Below, in pieces: positions 42,215 through 55,300 of a stretch of DNA of 64,000 nucleotides. Position 1 is the first letter of the stretch; each line of letters begins with the position of its first letter. The notes under the pieces were generated by a model. The model did no database searches. It was given only the letters and a program-made list of their open reading frames with translations, and was not told the origin of the DNA. This stretch comes from Pseudomonas tructae (GTDB lineage Bacteria; Pseudomonadota; Gammaproteobacteria; Pseudomonadales; Pseudomonadaceae). The position numbers were made by a program, and so were the translations under genes. The stretch is taken from positions 5,432,501-5,496,500 of the forward strand of contig NZ_CP035952.1 of NCBI RefSeq assembly GCF_004214895.1, written 5' to 3'.

Positions 42215-43773
42215 CCGCTAGAGAGCAGAAGCGCCACCCCATCTCCACCGGGTCCGAATGGACATTCGAACTGATCCAGGCCTATGACCGGGAAATCAGC
42301 CGCCTGGCCGAGCGCTATGCCCTGGACACCTACCCCAACCAGATCGAAGTGATCACCGCCGAGCAGATGATGGATGCCTACGCATCGGTCGGCATGCCCC
42401 TGGGTTATCACCACTGGTCCTACGGCAAACACTTCCTCAGCACTGAAAAGTCCTATAGCCGTGGCCAAATGGGCCTGGCCTATGAGATCGTGATCAACTC
42501 CGACCCCTGCATTGCCTACCTGATGGAAGAAAACACCATCTGCATGCAGGCGCTGGTAGTCGCCCATGCCTGCTACGGGCACAACAGCTTCTTCAAGGGC
42601 AATTACCTGTTCCGCACCTGGACCGATGCCAGTTCGATCATCGACTACCTGGTGTTCGCCAAGCAGTACATCACTCAGTGCGAGGAGCGCCATGGCATCG
42701 ATGCCGTGGAAGACCTGCTCGACTCCTGCCACGCCCTGATGAACTACGGCGTTGACCGCTACAAACGGCCCTACCCGATCTCCGCCGAAGAGGAGCGGCG
42801 CCGGCAGAAGGAGCGCGAAGAACACCTGCAAAAGCAGATCAACGACCTGTGGCGCACCATCCCCAAGGGGGCCGACAAGAACAGCGATCGCGACAACGCA
42901 CGCTTCCCGGCCGAACCCCAGGAAAACATCCTCTACTTCATTGAAAAGCACGCACCATTGCTCGAACCCTGGCAGCGCGAAATAGTGCGCATCGTGCGCA
43001 AGATCGCCCAGTACTTCTACCCGCAACGCCAGACCCAGGTCATGAACGAAGGCTGGGCAACCTTCTGGCACTACACCTTGATGAACGACCTGTACGACGA
43101 AGGCCTGGTCACCGAAGGCTTCATGATGGAGTTCCTGCAGTCGCACACCAGTGTGGTGTTCCAGCCCGGTTTCGACAGCCCCTACTACAGCGGCATCAAC
43201 CCGTATGCCCTCGGCTTTGCCATGTACCGCGACATTCGCCGCATGTGCGAACACCCCACCGAAGAAGACCGCCGCTGGTTCCCCGAAATCGCCGGCAGCG
43301 ATTGGCTGTCGACCATCAAGTTCGCCATGAGCAGCTTCAAGGACGAAAGCTTCATTCTTCAATACTTGTCGCCCACGGTAATCCGCGACCTCAAGCTGTT
43401 CAGCATCCTCGATGACGATCAGCGCGAAGACCTGCTGGTGCCGGCGATCCACGACGAAAGTGGCTACCGGATCATCCGTGAAACCCTGGCCGCCCAGTAC
43501 AACCTGGGCAATCGCGAACCCAACGTGCAGATCTGGAGCATCGACCGCCGTGGCGACCGCTCCCTGACCCTGCGCCACCAGCAACACGACCGCAAACCCC
43601 TGGGCGACTCCACCGAGGAGGTCCTCAAGCACCTGCATCGCCTGTGGGGCTTCGATATTCACCTGGAGACCCTGCAGGGCGATCAGGTGATGAAAATCCA
43701 CCACGTGCCGCCCAGAGGCGAGCATGGCGAAGCGGACTACGGCCGCCTCGATCTGGCTGTAGTGCACCTCTAG
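42211..43773 (+). CDS. spoVR: SpoVR family protein
   Basis: A 520-residue cytoplasmic protein of the SpoVR/YcgB family, named for a B. subtilis cortex-formation gene. Features include [26 protein letters not shown] and [13 protein letters not shown], all strongly conserved in the family. The HxxxH-like and EGWATFWH patterns hint at metal binding, but no reaction is known. Its ATG overlaps the yeaH stop, so prkA-yeaH-spoVR act as one unit. Confidence 0.93.
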   Translation: MTAREQKRHPISTGSEWTFELIQAYDREISRLAERYALDTYPNQIEVITAEQMMDAYASVGMPLGYHHWSYGKHFLSTEKSYSRGQMGLAYEIVINSDPCIAYLMEENTICMQALVVAHACYGHNSFFKGNYLFRTWTDASSIIDYLVFAKQYITQCEERHGIDAVEDLLDSCHALMNYGVDRYKRPYPISAEEERRRQKEREEHLQKQINDLWRTIPKGADKNSDRDNARFPAEPQENILYFIEKHAPLLEPWQREIVRIVRKIAQYFYPQRQTQVMNEGWATFWHYTLMNDLYDEGLVTEGFMMEFLQSHTSVVFQPGFDSPYYSGINPYALGFAMYRDIRRMCEHPTEEDRRWFPEIAGSDWLSTIKFAMSSFKDESFILQYLSPTVIRDLKLFSILDDDQREDLLVPAIHDESGYRIIRETLAAQYNLGNREPNVQIWSIDRRGDRSLTLRHQQHDRKPLGDSTEEVLKHLHRLWGFDIHLETLQGDQVMKIHHVPPRGEHGEADYGRLDLAVVHL

Positions 43774-43778
43774 CACGC

Positions 43779-43822
43779 CCTCCGTTGCTGTCAGACAGGT
43801 TATCCTGTGGCATCAACGGAGG
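43779..43822 (+). promoter_or_regulatory. Stem-loop that pairs with the cca ribosome binding site
   Basis: A perfect 9-bp stem, cctccgttg (43779-43787) with caacggagg (43814-43822), contains the ggagg ribosome binding site of cca. A second hairpin (acagg ttat cctgt) sits inside the loop. The structure begins 6 bases after the spoVR stop. It could restrain cca translation, respond to temperature, or serve as a processing hairpin. Confidence 0.55.
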
Positions 43823-43828
43823 TTTCAC

Positions 43829-45058
43829 ATGCAGATCTACAAAGTCGGCGGCGCCGTACGCGACCGTCTGCTCGGCAGGCCGGTCAGCGATATCGACTGG
43901 GTTGTCGTCGGTGCCACGGCCGAACAAATGCAAGCCCAGGGTTATCGACCGGTTGGTGCGGATTTCCCGGTATTCCTGCACCCCCAAAGTGGCGAGGAGT
44001 ACGCTCTGGCACGTACGGAGCGCAAAAGCGGACGGGGCTATGGCGGCTTCACGTTTCACGCCAGCCCAGAAGTGACCCTGGAAGAAGACCTGATCCGCCG
44101 CGACTTGACCATAAACGCCCTGGCTGAAGATGAACAGGGGCAGGTTTACGATCCGTACAACGGCCAGAGAGACCTACATGACCGCATCTTGCGTCATGTA
44201 TCCCCGGCGTTCGCCGAAGATCCTCTGCGTGTACTCCGTGTTGCCCGCTTTGCCGCACGGTACGCCAGCCTGGGCTTTAGCGTGGCCCCGGAAACCCTCG
44301 AACTGATGCACCAACTCAGCGAATCGGGCGAGCTGCAGGCCCTGACCGCCGAGCGCAGCTGGAAAGAAATTGCCCGGGCCCTGATGGAAGATCAACCACA
44401 GGTTTTCATCCAGGTCTTGCGCGATTGCGATGCCCTCAAGCAGTTGATGCCGGAGCTCGATGCGCTGTTTGGCGTACCGCAGCCGCGAGCCCATCACCCG
44501 GAAATCGACAGCGGCATCCACACCCTCTCGGTGCTCGAACAAGCGGCCCTGCACCAACACTCCCTGAGCGTGCGCTGGGCGTGCTTGCTGCATGACCTGG
44601 GCAAAGGCCTGACTCCTGAAGAGGAATGGCCACGGCATATCGCTCACGAGCAACGTGGGCTGAAGCTGATCAAGGCAGTGAACCAGCGCTTCAAGGTGCC
44701 CCGTGACTGCCAGGAGCTGGCTCTGCTGGTGGGCGAGTACCACACCCACTGCCATCGGGCACTGGAACTGAGGGCCTCGACACTGCTCGAACTGCTGCAA
44801 AGCTTCGACGTGTACCGTCGGCCGCAGCGTTTCGAGGAGTTTATCGCTGCTTGCGAGATGGATGCCCGCGGCCGCAAAGGGCTAGAGCTGCGTGATTATC
44901 CACAGGCGGCGTATCTGCGCGGCGCAGCGGCGGCGGCGCGGGCAGTGCAAGTCCAGCCTCTGGTGCAGAGGGGCTTGACCGGGCAGGCGCTGGGCGAGGC
45001 GCTCAAGGGCGAGCGGCTGAAGGCATTGAAGGCTTACAAGGACAGCGCGGGGCGTTGA
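43829..45058 (+). CDS. cca: CCA-adding tRNA nucleotidyltransferase
   Basis: Adds or repairs the CCA end of tRNA. The 409-residue protein is the full-length gammaproteobacterial form. It has [22 protein letters not shown] with the GGxVRD and DxD catalytic motifs, the R-rich [10 protein letters not shown] region, and a C-terminal HD domain ([16 protein letters not shown]) with phosphatase/phosphodiesterase activity in the family. Its ribosome binding site is inside a stem-loop. A degenerate REP lies after the stop. Confidence 0.95.
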   Translation: MQIYKVGGAVRDRLLGRPVSDIDWVVVGATAEQMQAQGYRPVGADFPVFLHPQSGEEYALARTERKSGRGYGGFTFHASPEVTLEEDLIRRDLTINALAEDEQGQVYDPYNGQRDLHDRILRHVSPAFAEDPLRVLRVARFAARYASLGFSVAPETLELMHQLSESGELQALTAERSWKEIARALMEDQPQVFIQVLRDCDALKQLMPELDALFGVPQPRAHHPEIDSGIHTLSVLEQAALHQHSLSVRWACLLHDLGKGLTPEEEWPRHIAHEQRGLKLIKAVNQRFKVPRDCQELALLVGEYHTHCHRALELRASTLLELLQSFDVYRRPQRFEEFIAACEMDARGRKGLELRDYPQAAYLRGAAAAARAVQVQPLVQRGLTGQALGEALKGERLKALKAYKDSAGR

Positions 45059-45061
45059 GGC

Positions 45062-45103
45062 CATCGCGGGGCGATGCGGCGATCCGACTTGCCCCCGCGA
45101 TTG
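45062..45103. repeat. Degenerate REP element between cca and folK
   Basis: atcgcggggcgatgcggcga followed by cttgcccccgcgat keeps both ends of the P. putida REP core but the middle is altered. It lies between the convergent stops of cca and folK. Confidence 0.5.
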
Positions 45104-45106
45104 AAA

Positions 45107-45616
45107 CTAGATACCGGTCAACTGCCGCCCACGCCACTCGAACGGCACAGGCGCCAGCACCTGCTCGATCTGCGCCTCGGCCCACAACTGGCCCATGGTT
45201 TTAGCGGCACCCGGGTGCATCAGCTGCGGCGCAATCAACGCCAGCGGCCACAGCACAAATGCGTTCTTGAGAATCTCCGCCCGTGGCAATACCAGCCCGT
45301 CAAAGCTGCCATGCAGATCGTTGTACATCAGCACATCGATATCCAGTGGCAGGCCCTTGCGCTCTGGTGCATAGCGGCCATTGTCGGCCTCGATGAACTT
45401 GAGCCGACGGTCCAGTTCCATCAACGGCATATCGGTCAACCCGGTCACCACCAGATTGAAGAACGGGCCGCTTTTGATTCCCACTGCCTGGCTTTCGAAT
45501 ACTGCCGAACACTGCAGGTCCTGCAAAAAAACAGCCAGCGCATCCAGCCCCGCCGTCAAATGCCGCTCACGCTCGACATTGCTGCCAAGGCCAAGGTAAA
45601 CCCTGTTCAGAGACAT
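45107..45616 (-). CDS. folK: 2-amino-4-hydroxy-6-hydroxymethyldihydropteridine diphosphokinase
   Basis: FolK transfers pyrophosphate to the pterin alcohol in folate synthesis. The 169-residue protein begins [20 protein letters not shown], and PLDIDVLMYNDLHG and LPRAEILKNAFVLWPL match the family's ATP and pterin sites. It overlaps the end of folB by 10 bp, so the two steps are coupled. Pseudomonas often has a second folK beside panB-panC; this copy is the one beside folB. Confidence 0.93.
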   Translation of the reverse strand: MSLNRVYLGLGSNVERERHLTAGLDALAVFLQDLQCSAVFESQAVGIKSGPFFNLVVTGLTDMPLMELDRRLKFIEADNGRYAPERKGLPLDIDVLMYNDLHGSFDGLVLPRAEILKNAFVLWPLALIAPQLMHPGAAKTMGQLWAEAQIEQVLAPVPFEWRGRQLTGI

Positions 45617-45960
45617 CCGCGCTCGATCTCCACACCCACCCCACTGGCAGCAGGCACTGCACCCGGCTTGGTCAGTTTCAGGCGCAACCAGGGAATCTGG
45701 AACTCACTCATCAGCACCGCCGCCAACCGCTCGGCGAAGGTTTCCACCAACTGGAACTCGGATTGCTCGGCAAATGCCTGGATACGCGCCGAAACACTGG
45801 CATAGTCCAGGGCCAGGGTCAGGTCGTCACCGGCCGCTGCCGGACGGTTGTCCCAGGCAAAACTCAGGTCCAGACGCAGGCACTGGCGAATTCCGCGCTC
45901 CCAGTCATAGGCGCCGATCACGGTATCGACTTCCAGCCCCTCGATGAACACTCTGTCCAA
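45607..45960 (-). CDS. folB: Dihydroneopterin aldolase
   Basis: FolB cleaves (and may epimerise) 7,8-dihydroneopterin in folate synthesis. The likely start is a TTG at 45960, because ggagag lies 6 bases upstream and the protein then reads [21 protein letters not shown], the usual N-terminus; an in-frame ATG at 45984 has no such support. The resulting 117 residues match the family. The catalytic lysine region is [12 protein letters not shown] near the end. It is divergent from plsY. Confidence 0.92.
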   Translation of the reverse strand: MDRVFIEGLEVDTVIGAYDWERGIRQCLRLDLSFAWDNRPAAAGDDLTLALDYASVSARIQAFAEQSEFQLVETFAERLAAVLMSEFQIPWLRLKLTKPGAVPAASGVGVEIERGCL

Positions 45961-46034
45961 GCACTTCTCTCCACAGCACGACAAGGGCGACTTGCGCCGT
46001 TAGAATCAGGGCGTCCTCGCCCGGAATGGTTAGC

Positions 46035-46604
46035 ATGTTTTGGTTACTGGCGCTGTGCGCCTACCTGCTCGGCTCTCTGTCCTTTGCCATCGTCCTCAGC
46101 CGCCTCAATGGCAGCCCTGACCCGCGCATGAGCGGTTCAGGCAATGCCGGTGCAACCAACATGCTGCGCCTGGCCGGCCGCAAACTGGCGGTCCTGACCC
46201 TGCTTGGCGACCTGTGCAAGGGCCTGTTGCCCGTGCTGATCGCCAATCTTGCTGGCCTCGACCTGCAGCAACAGGCCTGGATCGGCTTGTGCGCAGTGAT
46301 TGGCCATCTGTTCCCGGTGTACTTCCGCTTTCGCGGCGGCAAGGGTGTCGCCACCGCCGCCGGTATGCTGCTGGGGCTTTACCCGCCAGCCGCCCTGCTG
46401 GCCATCGGTGCCTGGCTGCTGACCTTCTACCTGACCCGTACCAGCTCGCTGGCGGCGCTGATCGCAACGCCCCTGACCCTGCCGCTGCTGGCCTGGCGCG
46501 AGCCCGAAGCACTGTTGCCGATCAGCGTACTGACCGTGCTCATCGTCTGGCGTCACCGCGGCAATCTACGCGACCTTTTCGCCGGACGCGAACGGCATTT
46601 CTGA
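46035..46604 (+). CDS. plsY: Acyl-phosphate glycerol-3-phosphate acyltransferase PlsY
   Basis: An inner-membrane enzyme that makes lysophosphatidic acid from acyl-phosphate. The 189-residue protein has about five helices. The conserved loops are [13 protein letters not shown] after helix 1 and [14 protein letters not shown]. The ATG at 46035 gives [18 protein letters not shown], the usual start; an ATG at 46026 is also in frame. It lies between divergent folB and convergent tsaD. Confidence 0.94.
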   Translation: MFWLLALCAYLLGSLSFAIVLSRLNGSPDPRMSGSGNAGATNMLRLAGRKLAVLTLLGDLCKGLLPVLIANLAGLDLQQQAWIGLCAVIGHLFPVYFRFRGGKGVATAAGMLLGLYPPAALLAIGAWLLTFYLTRTSSLAALIATPLTLPLLAWREPEALLPISVLTVLIVWRHRGNLRDLFAGRERHF

Positions 46605-46630
46605 ATCCTGCCCATGAGCGCCGCTCAACC

Positions 46631-47656
46631 TCACAGCGGCGTCAGCTGCTCCATTGGCCAGCGCGCCTGCACGCTGATCGCCAGGCTTTCCTGCTGGCCG
46701 GCAACCAGACGCTGGCATCCCGCGTAGGCAATCATTGCGCCGTTGTCGGTGCAAAATTGCGGCCGGGCGTAATACACATTGCCTTTGAGGCCAGCCAGCA
46801 TGTCTTCCAGCGAGGCACGCAAGGCCTTGTTGGCGCTGACGCCCCCCGCGATCACCAGGCGTTTGAGCCCGGTCTGCTTGAGGGCGCGCTTGCACTTGAT
46901 GGTCAAAGTGTCCACCACTGCCTGCTGGAAGGCCAGCGACACGTCGCAACGGGTTTGCTCGCCGTCGTCTCCGGCACTCTGGCACTGCTGCCAGGTGTTG
47001 AGGGCGAAGGTTTTCAAGCCGCTGAAACTGAAATCCAGCCCCGGACGGTCGGTCATCGGTCGCGGGAACACGAAGCGCCCAGGCACGCCCTGGGTCGCCA
47101 GACGGGCGATCTCCGGGCCTCCCGGGTAGGGCAGCCCCATCAGCTTGGCGGTCTTGTCGAACGCTTCGCCGGCAGCGTCATCGAGGCTCTCGCCAAGCAG
47201 TTCGTACTGGCCGATGCCATCGACCCGTACCAGTTGGGTATGCCCACCCGACACCAGCAAGGCGACGAACGGAAATTCCGGCGGCTGCTCTTCGAGCATC
47301 GGCGCCAGCAGGTGACCTTCCATGTGATGCACACCAAGGGCCGGAATGCCCCAGGCAAAGGCCAGGGCCTGGGCGCAGGAAGCGCCCACCAGCAAGGCGC
47401 CAACCAGGCCGGGACCTGCGGTGTAGGCGATGGCATCGATCTCGGTGGCGACGCAGTCGGCTTCAGCCAGCACCTGACGGATCAAGGGCAGCATGCGCTT
47501 GACATGATCTCGCGAGGCCAGCTCAGGTACCACTCCACCATAGACGCGGTGCAGGTCGATCTGACTGAACAATGCATCGGCCAAAAGGCCGCGCTCGCTG
47601 TCGTATAATGCGACGCCGGTTTCGTCGCAGGATGTTTCCAATCCCAGTACTAGCAT
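46631..47656 (-). CDS. tsaD: tRNA threonylcarbamoyladenosine transferase subunit TsaD
   Basis: TsaD transfers threonylcarbamoyl to A37 of ANN-decoding tRNAs with TsaB and TsaE. The 341-residue ASKHA-fold protein has the metal-binding [23 protein letters not shown] at the N-terminus and [10 protein letters not shown] in the middle. It is divergent from rpsU across 201 bp, a conserved arrangement next to the rpsU-dnaG-rpoD operon. Confidence 0.96.
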   Translation of the reverse strand: MLVLGLETSCDETGVALYDSERGLLADALFSQIDLHRVYGGVVPELASRDHVKRMLPLIRQVLAEADCVATEIDAIAYTAGPGLVGALLVGASCAQALAFAWGIPALGVHHMEGHLLAPMLEEQPPEFPFVALLVSGGHTQLVRVDGIGQYELLGESLDDAAGEAFDKTAKLMGLPYPGGPEIARLATQGVPGRFVFPRPMTDRPGLDFSFSGLKTFALNTWQQCQSAGDDGEQTRCDVSLAFQQAVVDTLTIKCKRALKQTGLKRLVIAGGVSANKALRASLEDMLAGLKGNVYYARPQFCTDNGAMIAYAGCQRLVAGQQESLAISVQARWPMEQLTPL

Positions 47657-47857
47657 GGGTCCGTGCCTTGTTGAGGCTGAATTCGAAGGCGCGCATGATA
47701 GTCCCCACTCCCGACGCCGACCAGCGGTTTTCGATCAGAGGCTTTGCATTCCGGTCAGCTAAGGGTTAACATCCGCAACCCTTAAAAACCGACGTTCTCC
47801 AGCGCACATTTTTGCCACGAGTTCGTTGACCCCGGTAATGAATGAAGGTAGCTCTGG

Positions 47858-48073
47858 ATGCCAGCCGTCAAAGTTAAAGAGAATGAACCCTTCGACGTAG
47901 CTCTGCGTCGTTTCAAGCGCTCCTGCGAAAAAGCCGGTGTTCTGGCTGAAGTTCGTAGCCGCGAATTTTACGAGAAGCCGACTTCTGAGCGTAAGCGCAA
48001 AGCAGCAGCCGCTGTTAAACGTCACGCCAAGAAAGTTCAGCGCGAACAGCGCCGCGCCGTTCGTCTGTACTAA
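47858..48073 (+). CDS. rpsU: 30S ribosomal protein bS21
   Basis: A 71-residue basic protein, [20 protein letters not shown] at the start and a Lys/Arg/Ala-rich C-terminal half. S21 helps the 30S subunit engage mRNA leaders. It is the first gene of the macromolecular synthesis operon rpsU-dnaG-rpoD. The ORF starts 201 bp from divergent tsaD, leaving room for the operon promoter. Confidence 0.97.
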
Positions 48074-48103
48074 TACAGACGTTCGTCGCAAGCTTCTGCC
48101 TCG

Positions 48104-48122
48104 CCCGGCCTAAAGCCGGGCT
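48104..48122 (+). terminator. Hairpin in the rpsU-dnaG gap
   Basis: gcccggc, loop ctaaa, gccgggc lies 31 bases after rpsU. In E. coli a partial terminator between these genes keeps dnaG low relative to rpsU, and this hairpin is in the matching place, though without a T run. The rest of the 304-bp gap (to 48377) holds no gene I can support; a dnaG promoter may lie there. Confidence 0.55.
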
Positions 48123-48377
48123 GCCGGCAGTCGTTGTTTGAACCTTTGGCCTTCGGGCCCGAGGCGTCCTGCTGCCTAGCAGCATGGGCAACCTGCCTGA
48201 ATCGTCAGAACTGGCCGCAACGCCAGCTGTGCACGTCCTTCCTGACGAGCCTTCACCGGCTGCAGACGAGCACGTCTTTCCGAATTTTGTGTTACGCCAT
48301 TCGACATCGCTCGAATGCGCAGCCGTTCCCGCCGCATTAGCGATTACACTTGCTTATCGCCTGATGATGAGAATGCC

Positions 48378-50348
48378 ATGGCCGGGCTGATTCCCCAGAG
48401 TTTTATCGACGACCTGCTAAACCGTACCGACATCGTCGATGTGGTGAGTTCGCGCGTGCAGCTGAAAAAAGCCGGCAAGAACCACACCGCCTGCTGCCCG
48501 TTCCACAAGGAAAAAACCCCGTCTTTCAGCGTCAGCCCCGACAAGCAGTTCTACTACTGCTTTGGCTGTGGCGCTGGCGGCAACGCCCTTGGCTTCATCA
48601 TGGACCACGACAACCTGGACTTTCCCCAGGCCGTCGAGGAACTGGCCAAGGCTGCCGGCATGGAGGTGCCCCGCGAAGAAAGCGGCCGCGCCCACAAACC
48701 CCGACAACCCGTCGACTCGCCGCTGTACCCGCTGCTTGAAGCGGCCGCCGAGTTCTATCGCCAGGCATTGCGCAGCCACCCGACACGCAAATCGGCCGTC
48801 GACTACCTCAAGGGCCGCGGCCTGTCCGGTGAGATTGCCCGTGATTTCGGCCTGGGTTTCGCCCCGCCTGGCTGGGACAACCTGTTCAAGCACCTGAGCA
48901 GCGACACCCTGCAGCAAAAGGCCATGATCGACGCCGGACTGCTGATCGAGAACGCCGAGTCCGGCAAGCGCTACGATCGCTTCCGCGACCGGGTGATGTT
49001 TCCGATCCGCGACAGTCGCGGCCGGGTCATCGCCTTCGGTGGCCGGGTCCTGGGCGATGACAAGCCCAAGTACCTGAACTCCCCGGAAACCCCGGTGTTC
49101 CACAAGGGCCAGGAGCTGTACGGGCTGTACGAAGCGCGCAAGTTCAACCGCAACCTCGACGAAATCATCGTGGTCGAAGGCTACATGGACGTCATCGCCC
49201 TCGCGCAGCAAGGCCTGCGCAACGCGGTGGCAACCCTGGGCACAGCGACCAGCGAAGAACACCTCAAGCGCCTGTTTCGCGTTGTGCCCAGCGTGCTGTT
49301 CTGCTTCGACGGCGACCAGGCCGGCCGCAACGCTGCCTGGCGCGCCCTGGAGGCAACGCTTTCAAGCCTGCAGGATGGGCGCAAGGCACGCTTTCTGTTT
49401 TTGCCCGAAGGCGAAGACCCGGACACCCTGGTACGCGCCGAGGGCACCGACGCATTCCGCGCCCGCATCAACCAGCACGCGCAGCCGCTGGCCGACTACT
49501 TCTTCCAGCAACTGACCGAGGAAGCCGACCCGCGCTCGCTTGAGGGCAAGGCGCATATGGCCACCCTTGCCGCACCGCTGATCGAAAAAGTGCCCGGAGC
49601 CAACCTGCGCGCACTGATGCGCAATCGCCTCAAGGAAATCACCGGGCTGGACAACCAGCAGGTCGAACAACTCGCGCACAGCGCGCCGACCCAAGCGCCA
49701 CCCAGCTACGACCCTGGTATCGATTACGACGCCATCCCCGACTACACGCCGGATTACGGCGATTTTCACCAGCCCGAGTACACACCACCGCAGCAACAAT
49801 GGGCACCGAACAAGGGCGGCAAGAAAAAATGGGACGGCAAGCCCTGGGACAAGAAGGGTAAACCCTGGGAGCGCAATGGCCAGCGTCAGGATGCGCCGCC
49901 ACGGGTGCCGGCTTCGGTAGAGCCACCGACCTTGAGCGCCCTGCGCACCCTGCTGCATCACCCGCAACTGGCGAAAAAGGTCGAGGACGCCAGCCACCTG
50001 GCCGCCGAAGAACACGTCTATGCGCAACTGCTGGTGGCCCTGCTCGAGGCGTTGCAGAAAAATCCTGAGCTACGCTCATTACAGCTGATCGCCCGCTGGC
50101 ATGGCACCGAACAGGGCCGCCTGCTCAGGGCATTGGCAGAAAAGGAATGGCTGATCGATGCCGATAACCTTGAACAGCAGTTTTTCGACACCATAACTAG
50201 CTTGTCCGCTCGCCAACGCGAGCGCAGCCTGGAACATTTGCTCAGGAAAGCACGTCAAAGTGACTTGAGCGCAGAGGAAAAAAATCAGCTGCGTGACCTG
50301 TTAAGCCGTAATGTTCCCGCACAAACCCCGACCTCAACTGGCGCGTGA
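48378..50348 (+). CDS. dnaG: DNA primase
   Basis: DnaG makes RNA primers at the replication fork. The 656-residue protein has the N-terminal zinc-binding domain (ACCPFHKEKTPSFSVS and FYYCFGCGAGG), a TOPRIM catalytic core (IIVVEGYMDVIALAQQG and CFDGDQAGRNAAW), a Pro/Lys/Trp-rich linker, and a C-terminal helicase-binding domain. The start at 48378 (MAGLIPQSFIDDLL) matches the family; an in-frame start at 48315 lies upstream. The linker (about residues 455-515) is longer than in E. coli. Confidence 0.96.
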   Translation: MAGLIPQSFIDDLLNRTDIVDVVSSRVQLKKAGKNHTACCPFHKEKTPSFSVSPDKQFYYCFGCGAGGNALGFIMDHDNLDFPQAVEELAKAAGMEVPREESGRAHKPRQPVDSPLYPLLEAAAEFYRQALRSHPTRKSAVDYLKGRGLSGEIARDFGLGFAPPGWDNLFKHLSSDTLQQKAMIDAGLLIENAESGKRYDRFRDRVMFPIRDSRGRVIAFGGRVLGDDKPKYLNSPETPVFHKGQELYGLYEARKFNRNLDEIIVVEGYMDVIALAQQGLRNAVATLGTATSEEHLKRLFRVVPSVLFCFDGDQAGRNAAWRALEATLSSLQDGRKARFLFLPEGEDPDTLVRAEGTDAFRARINQHAQPLADYFFQQLTEEADPRSLEGKAHMATLAAPLIEKVPGANLRALMRNRLKEITGLDNQQVEQLAHSAPTQAPPSYDPGIDYDAIPDYTPDYGDFHQPEYTPPQQQWAPNKGGKKKWDGKPWDKKGKPWERNGQRQDAPPRVPASVEPPTLSALRTLLHHPQLAKKVEDASHLAAEEHVYAQLLVALLEALQKNPELRSLQLIARWHGTEQGRLLRALAEKEWLIDADNLEQQFFDTITSLSARQRERSLEHLLRKARQSDLSAEEKNQLRDLLSRNVPAQTPTSTGA

Positions 50349-50362
50349 GGTCCTAGCTCGGG

Positions 50363-50368
50363 TATAAT
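50363..50368 (+). promoter_or_regulatory. Candidate -10 box upstream of rpoD
   Basis: A perfect TATAAT lies 48 bases before the rpoD start, in the gap after dnaG. No clear TTGACA is seen at 16-18 bases upstream. It could be an extra rpoD promoter in the operon. Confidence 0.4.
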
Positions 50369-50415
50369 CCTCGGCTTGTTTTTTGCCCGCCAAGACCTTC
50401 AGTGGATAGGGTGTT

Positions 50416-52263
<1,848 letters not shown>

Positions 52264-52267
52264 CGAC

Positions 52268-52294
52268 AAACCCCGGCCCAGGCCGGGGTTTTTC
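52268..52294 (+). terminator. Intrinsic terminator of rpoD
   Basis: aaccccgg, loop cccagg, ccggggtt followed by tttctt, starting 5 bases after the rpoD stop. Confidence 0.9.
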
Positions 52295-52390
52295 TTTCCG
52301 GCGAACGGCGCTTTTAAGCCTTTGCCCACTACCCCGACGCTTGAATGCCCGTCTACACTCGAATCATTCCACCTGTGTGACGAGGCCGTT

Positions 52391-55300
52391 ATGCCCCGAA
52401 TGCCGGCCCTTCTGTTGGCTCTCCTGCTCGTCTGGAGTGCAACGGCCGGCGCCCTGACCCTGACTGACGAAGAACAAGCCTGGCTCAGCGCGCATCCGCA
52501 GTTGCGTCTAGGCATCGATGCATCCTGGCCACCATTTGAATACCGGGACCAGGACGGTCGCTACCAGGGATTGGCCGCCGACTACATAGCCCTTATCCAG
52601 GAACGCCTGGGTGTGCAGTTCAAGCCGATCGAACCGATCAGCTGGACCGCCGTCCTTGAACAGGCACACCAGAACAAGCTCGACCTGTTGCCCGGCATCA
52701 TGTCGACCCCCGAGCGCCAGAGCTTCCTGGCCTTTACCCGCCCCTACCTGGATTTCCCGATCGTTATCCTGGCCCATGAAGGTGGCCCGCAACCGCGCAC
52801 GATCAAGGACCTGTACGGTTTGAAAATCGCCGTGGTGGAAAACTACGCGCCCCATGAACTGCTGCGCACCCATCACCCGGACCTCAACCTGGTGGCCTTG
52901 CCCAACGTCAGTTCGGCATTGCAGGCACTGGCGACCGATGAAGTGGACGCTGTGGTGGGCGACCTGGCCTCGAGCATCTGGAGCCTGCGCCAGCTCAAGC
53001 TCGATGGTCTGTATGTCAGTGGTGAAACGCCCTACCGCTATCAACTGGCAATGGCTGTGCCACGCCCGCAGAAAATCCTGGTTGGCATCCTCGACAAGGT
53101 CATGGCCGACATGACCCCAGAAGAAATCAGCAATATTCAGGAGCGCTGGGTCGGCAAGGTGCTCGATCACCGCACGCTCTGGTACGACCTGTTGATCTAC
53201 GGCCTGCCTGCCCTGCTGTTGATGGTGGCGATCCTGGCCGCAGTGATCCGTGTCAATCGCCGTCTGAGTTCGGAAATTTCCCGGCGCATCGCCCTGGAAC
53301 AGGAACTGCGCAGCAGCGAGTATCACTACCGTGGGCTGATCGAAAGCCTTTCAGCCATTGCCTGGGAAGCCGACGCCAACGATTTTACCTACAGCTACGT
53401 CTCGCCCCATGCCGAAGACCTGTTGGGGTATCCCTTGAACCAATGGCTGCGCCCAGGCTTCTGGCGCAGCATCATTCACCCGGACGACGCACTCTGGGCC
53501 CAGGCCTATTGCGATAGCGAGACTGCCGCCGGGCGCGACCACAGCCTGGACTACCGGGTGATTCGCGCCGATGGTCGCAGCCTTTGGGTACGCGACATCG
53601 TCAGCCTGATCGAGCACGGGCACAAACCGGTGATGCGCGGGCTGATGATCGATATCAGCGAAACCAAGAATGCCGAGGAAGCCCTGCGTCTGTCAGAACA
53701 GAAGTTCGCCTCGGTTTTCCAGCAATGCCCGGACATCCTGGTCATTGCCCGCCTCAGCGACGGTTGCTTACTGGAGGTCAACGAGGCCTTCGAAGAGCAG
53801 ATCGGCCTGAGCCCGGCGCAAGTGCTGGGCCGCACCGCGACCGAGCTTAATATCTGGGGGATCGACGGCGTAGGCCCCGACCTGCTCAAGCGTTTGCAGG
53901 CAGGCAGCATCCGCAACCTGGAAATGCTCTTCCGGCGCAGCAATGGCCAGGTGTTCACCGGCCTGACCTCTGCCGAGACCTTCCAGCTCGACAGCACCCC
54001 CGCACTGGTCGTTGCAGTACGCGATATCAGCCAGCTCAAAGAGACCCAGGAGCAGTTGCAAACCTCCGAAGAGAAGTTTGCCAAAGCCTTCCACGCCTCC
54101 CCCGATGGCCTGCTGCTGTCGCGCCAGAGTGACGGGCTACTGATCGAAGTGAACGAGGGTTTCTGCCGCCTGACCGGTTTCGACACCCACATGTCACTGG
54201 ACCACACCGCGCTGGACCTGGGTATCTGGGTCGACCTCAACGAACGTCGCCGACTGCTGGAGATGCTCCAGCGCGATGGTTTCGTACGTGACTTCAGCTG
54301 CCATATCCGCCGCAGTGACGGTCAGATCCGCTTGTGCGAACTGTCTGCCAGGCCGCTGCCGATCGCTGGCGTCGACTGCATGCTGACCATTGCCAGGGAT
54401 ATTACCGAACGCCATCTGATGCAAGAAAAGCTGCAACTGGCTGCCACAGTGTTCGAGAACACCGCCGAGGGCGTGCTGATCACCGACACCGACCAACGCA
54501 TCAGTGCGGTCAACCGTGCCTTTAGTGAAATCACTGGCTACAGCGAGTTCGAAACCCTGGGCCAGACCCCGCGCCTGCTGGCGTCTGGTCAGCATGACAG
54601 CGCCTTTTACGTGGCCATGTGGCACCAACTGACCGCTGAAGGTCATTGGCAAGGCGAGATCCACAACCGCCGCAAGAACGGCGAGATCTACCCCTGCTGG
54701 CTCACCATCAGCGCGGTACGCAACACAGAGCGGGTCATTACCCACTTTGTCGCGGTGTTCGCCGACATTTCCAGCCTCAAGCATGCCCAGGCCAAGCTCG
54801 ACTACCAGGCCCATCATGACCCGCTCACCGGCCTGCCCAACCGTACGCTGTTCGAAAGTCGCCTGCAGGCTGCGCTCAATTGCGCCCAGGCGTCACAGCG
54901 CCAGGGTGCGGTGCTGTTTCTCGACCTTGATCGCTTCAAGCACATCAACGACAGCCTCGGCCATCCGGTCGGCGACCTGCTGCTCAAGGGCATCGCCCAG
55001 CGCCTCAAGGAACAGGTGCGCGACATCGACACCGTGGCGCGCCTGGGTGGCGACGAGTTCATCATCCTGCTGCCCGGCCTGCACCAGCCCAGCGATGCCG
55101 AGCATATCGCGCACAAGCTGCTGGCCTGCTTCGGTGCACCGTTCCAGGCTGGTGAGCACGAGTTCTTCACCAGCGCCAGCATCGGCACCAGCCTCTACCC
55201 ACAGGACGGCACCGACGTCGCCTCACTGATCCGCAACGCCGATGCAGCCATGTACCGCTCCAAAGCCAAGGGGCGTAACCGGGTCGAGTCCTACACCCGT

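Noticed and set aside
42169..43776. A minus-strand open frame of 535 codons over spoVR
   Set aside because: It is the antisense shadow of spoVR, with Val/Gln/His-rich composition and no recognisable domain.
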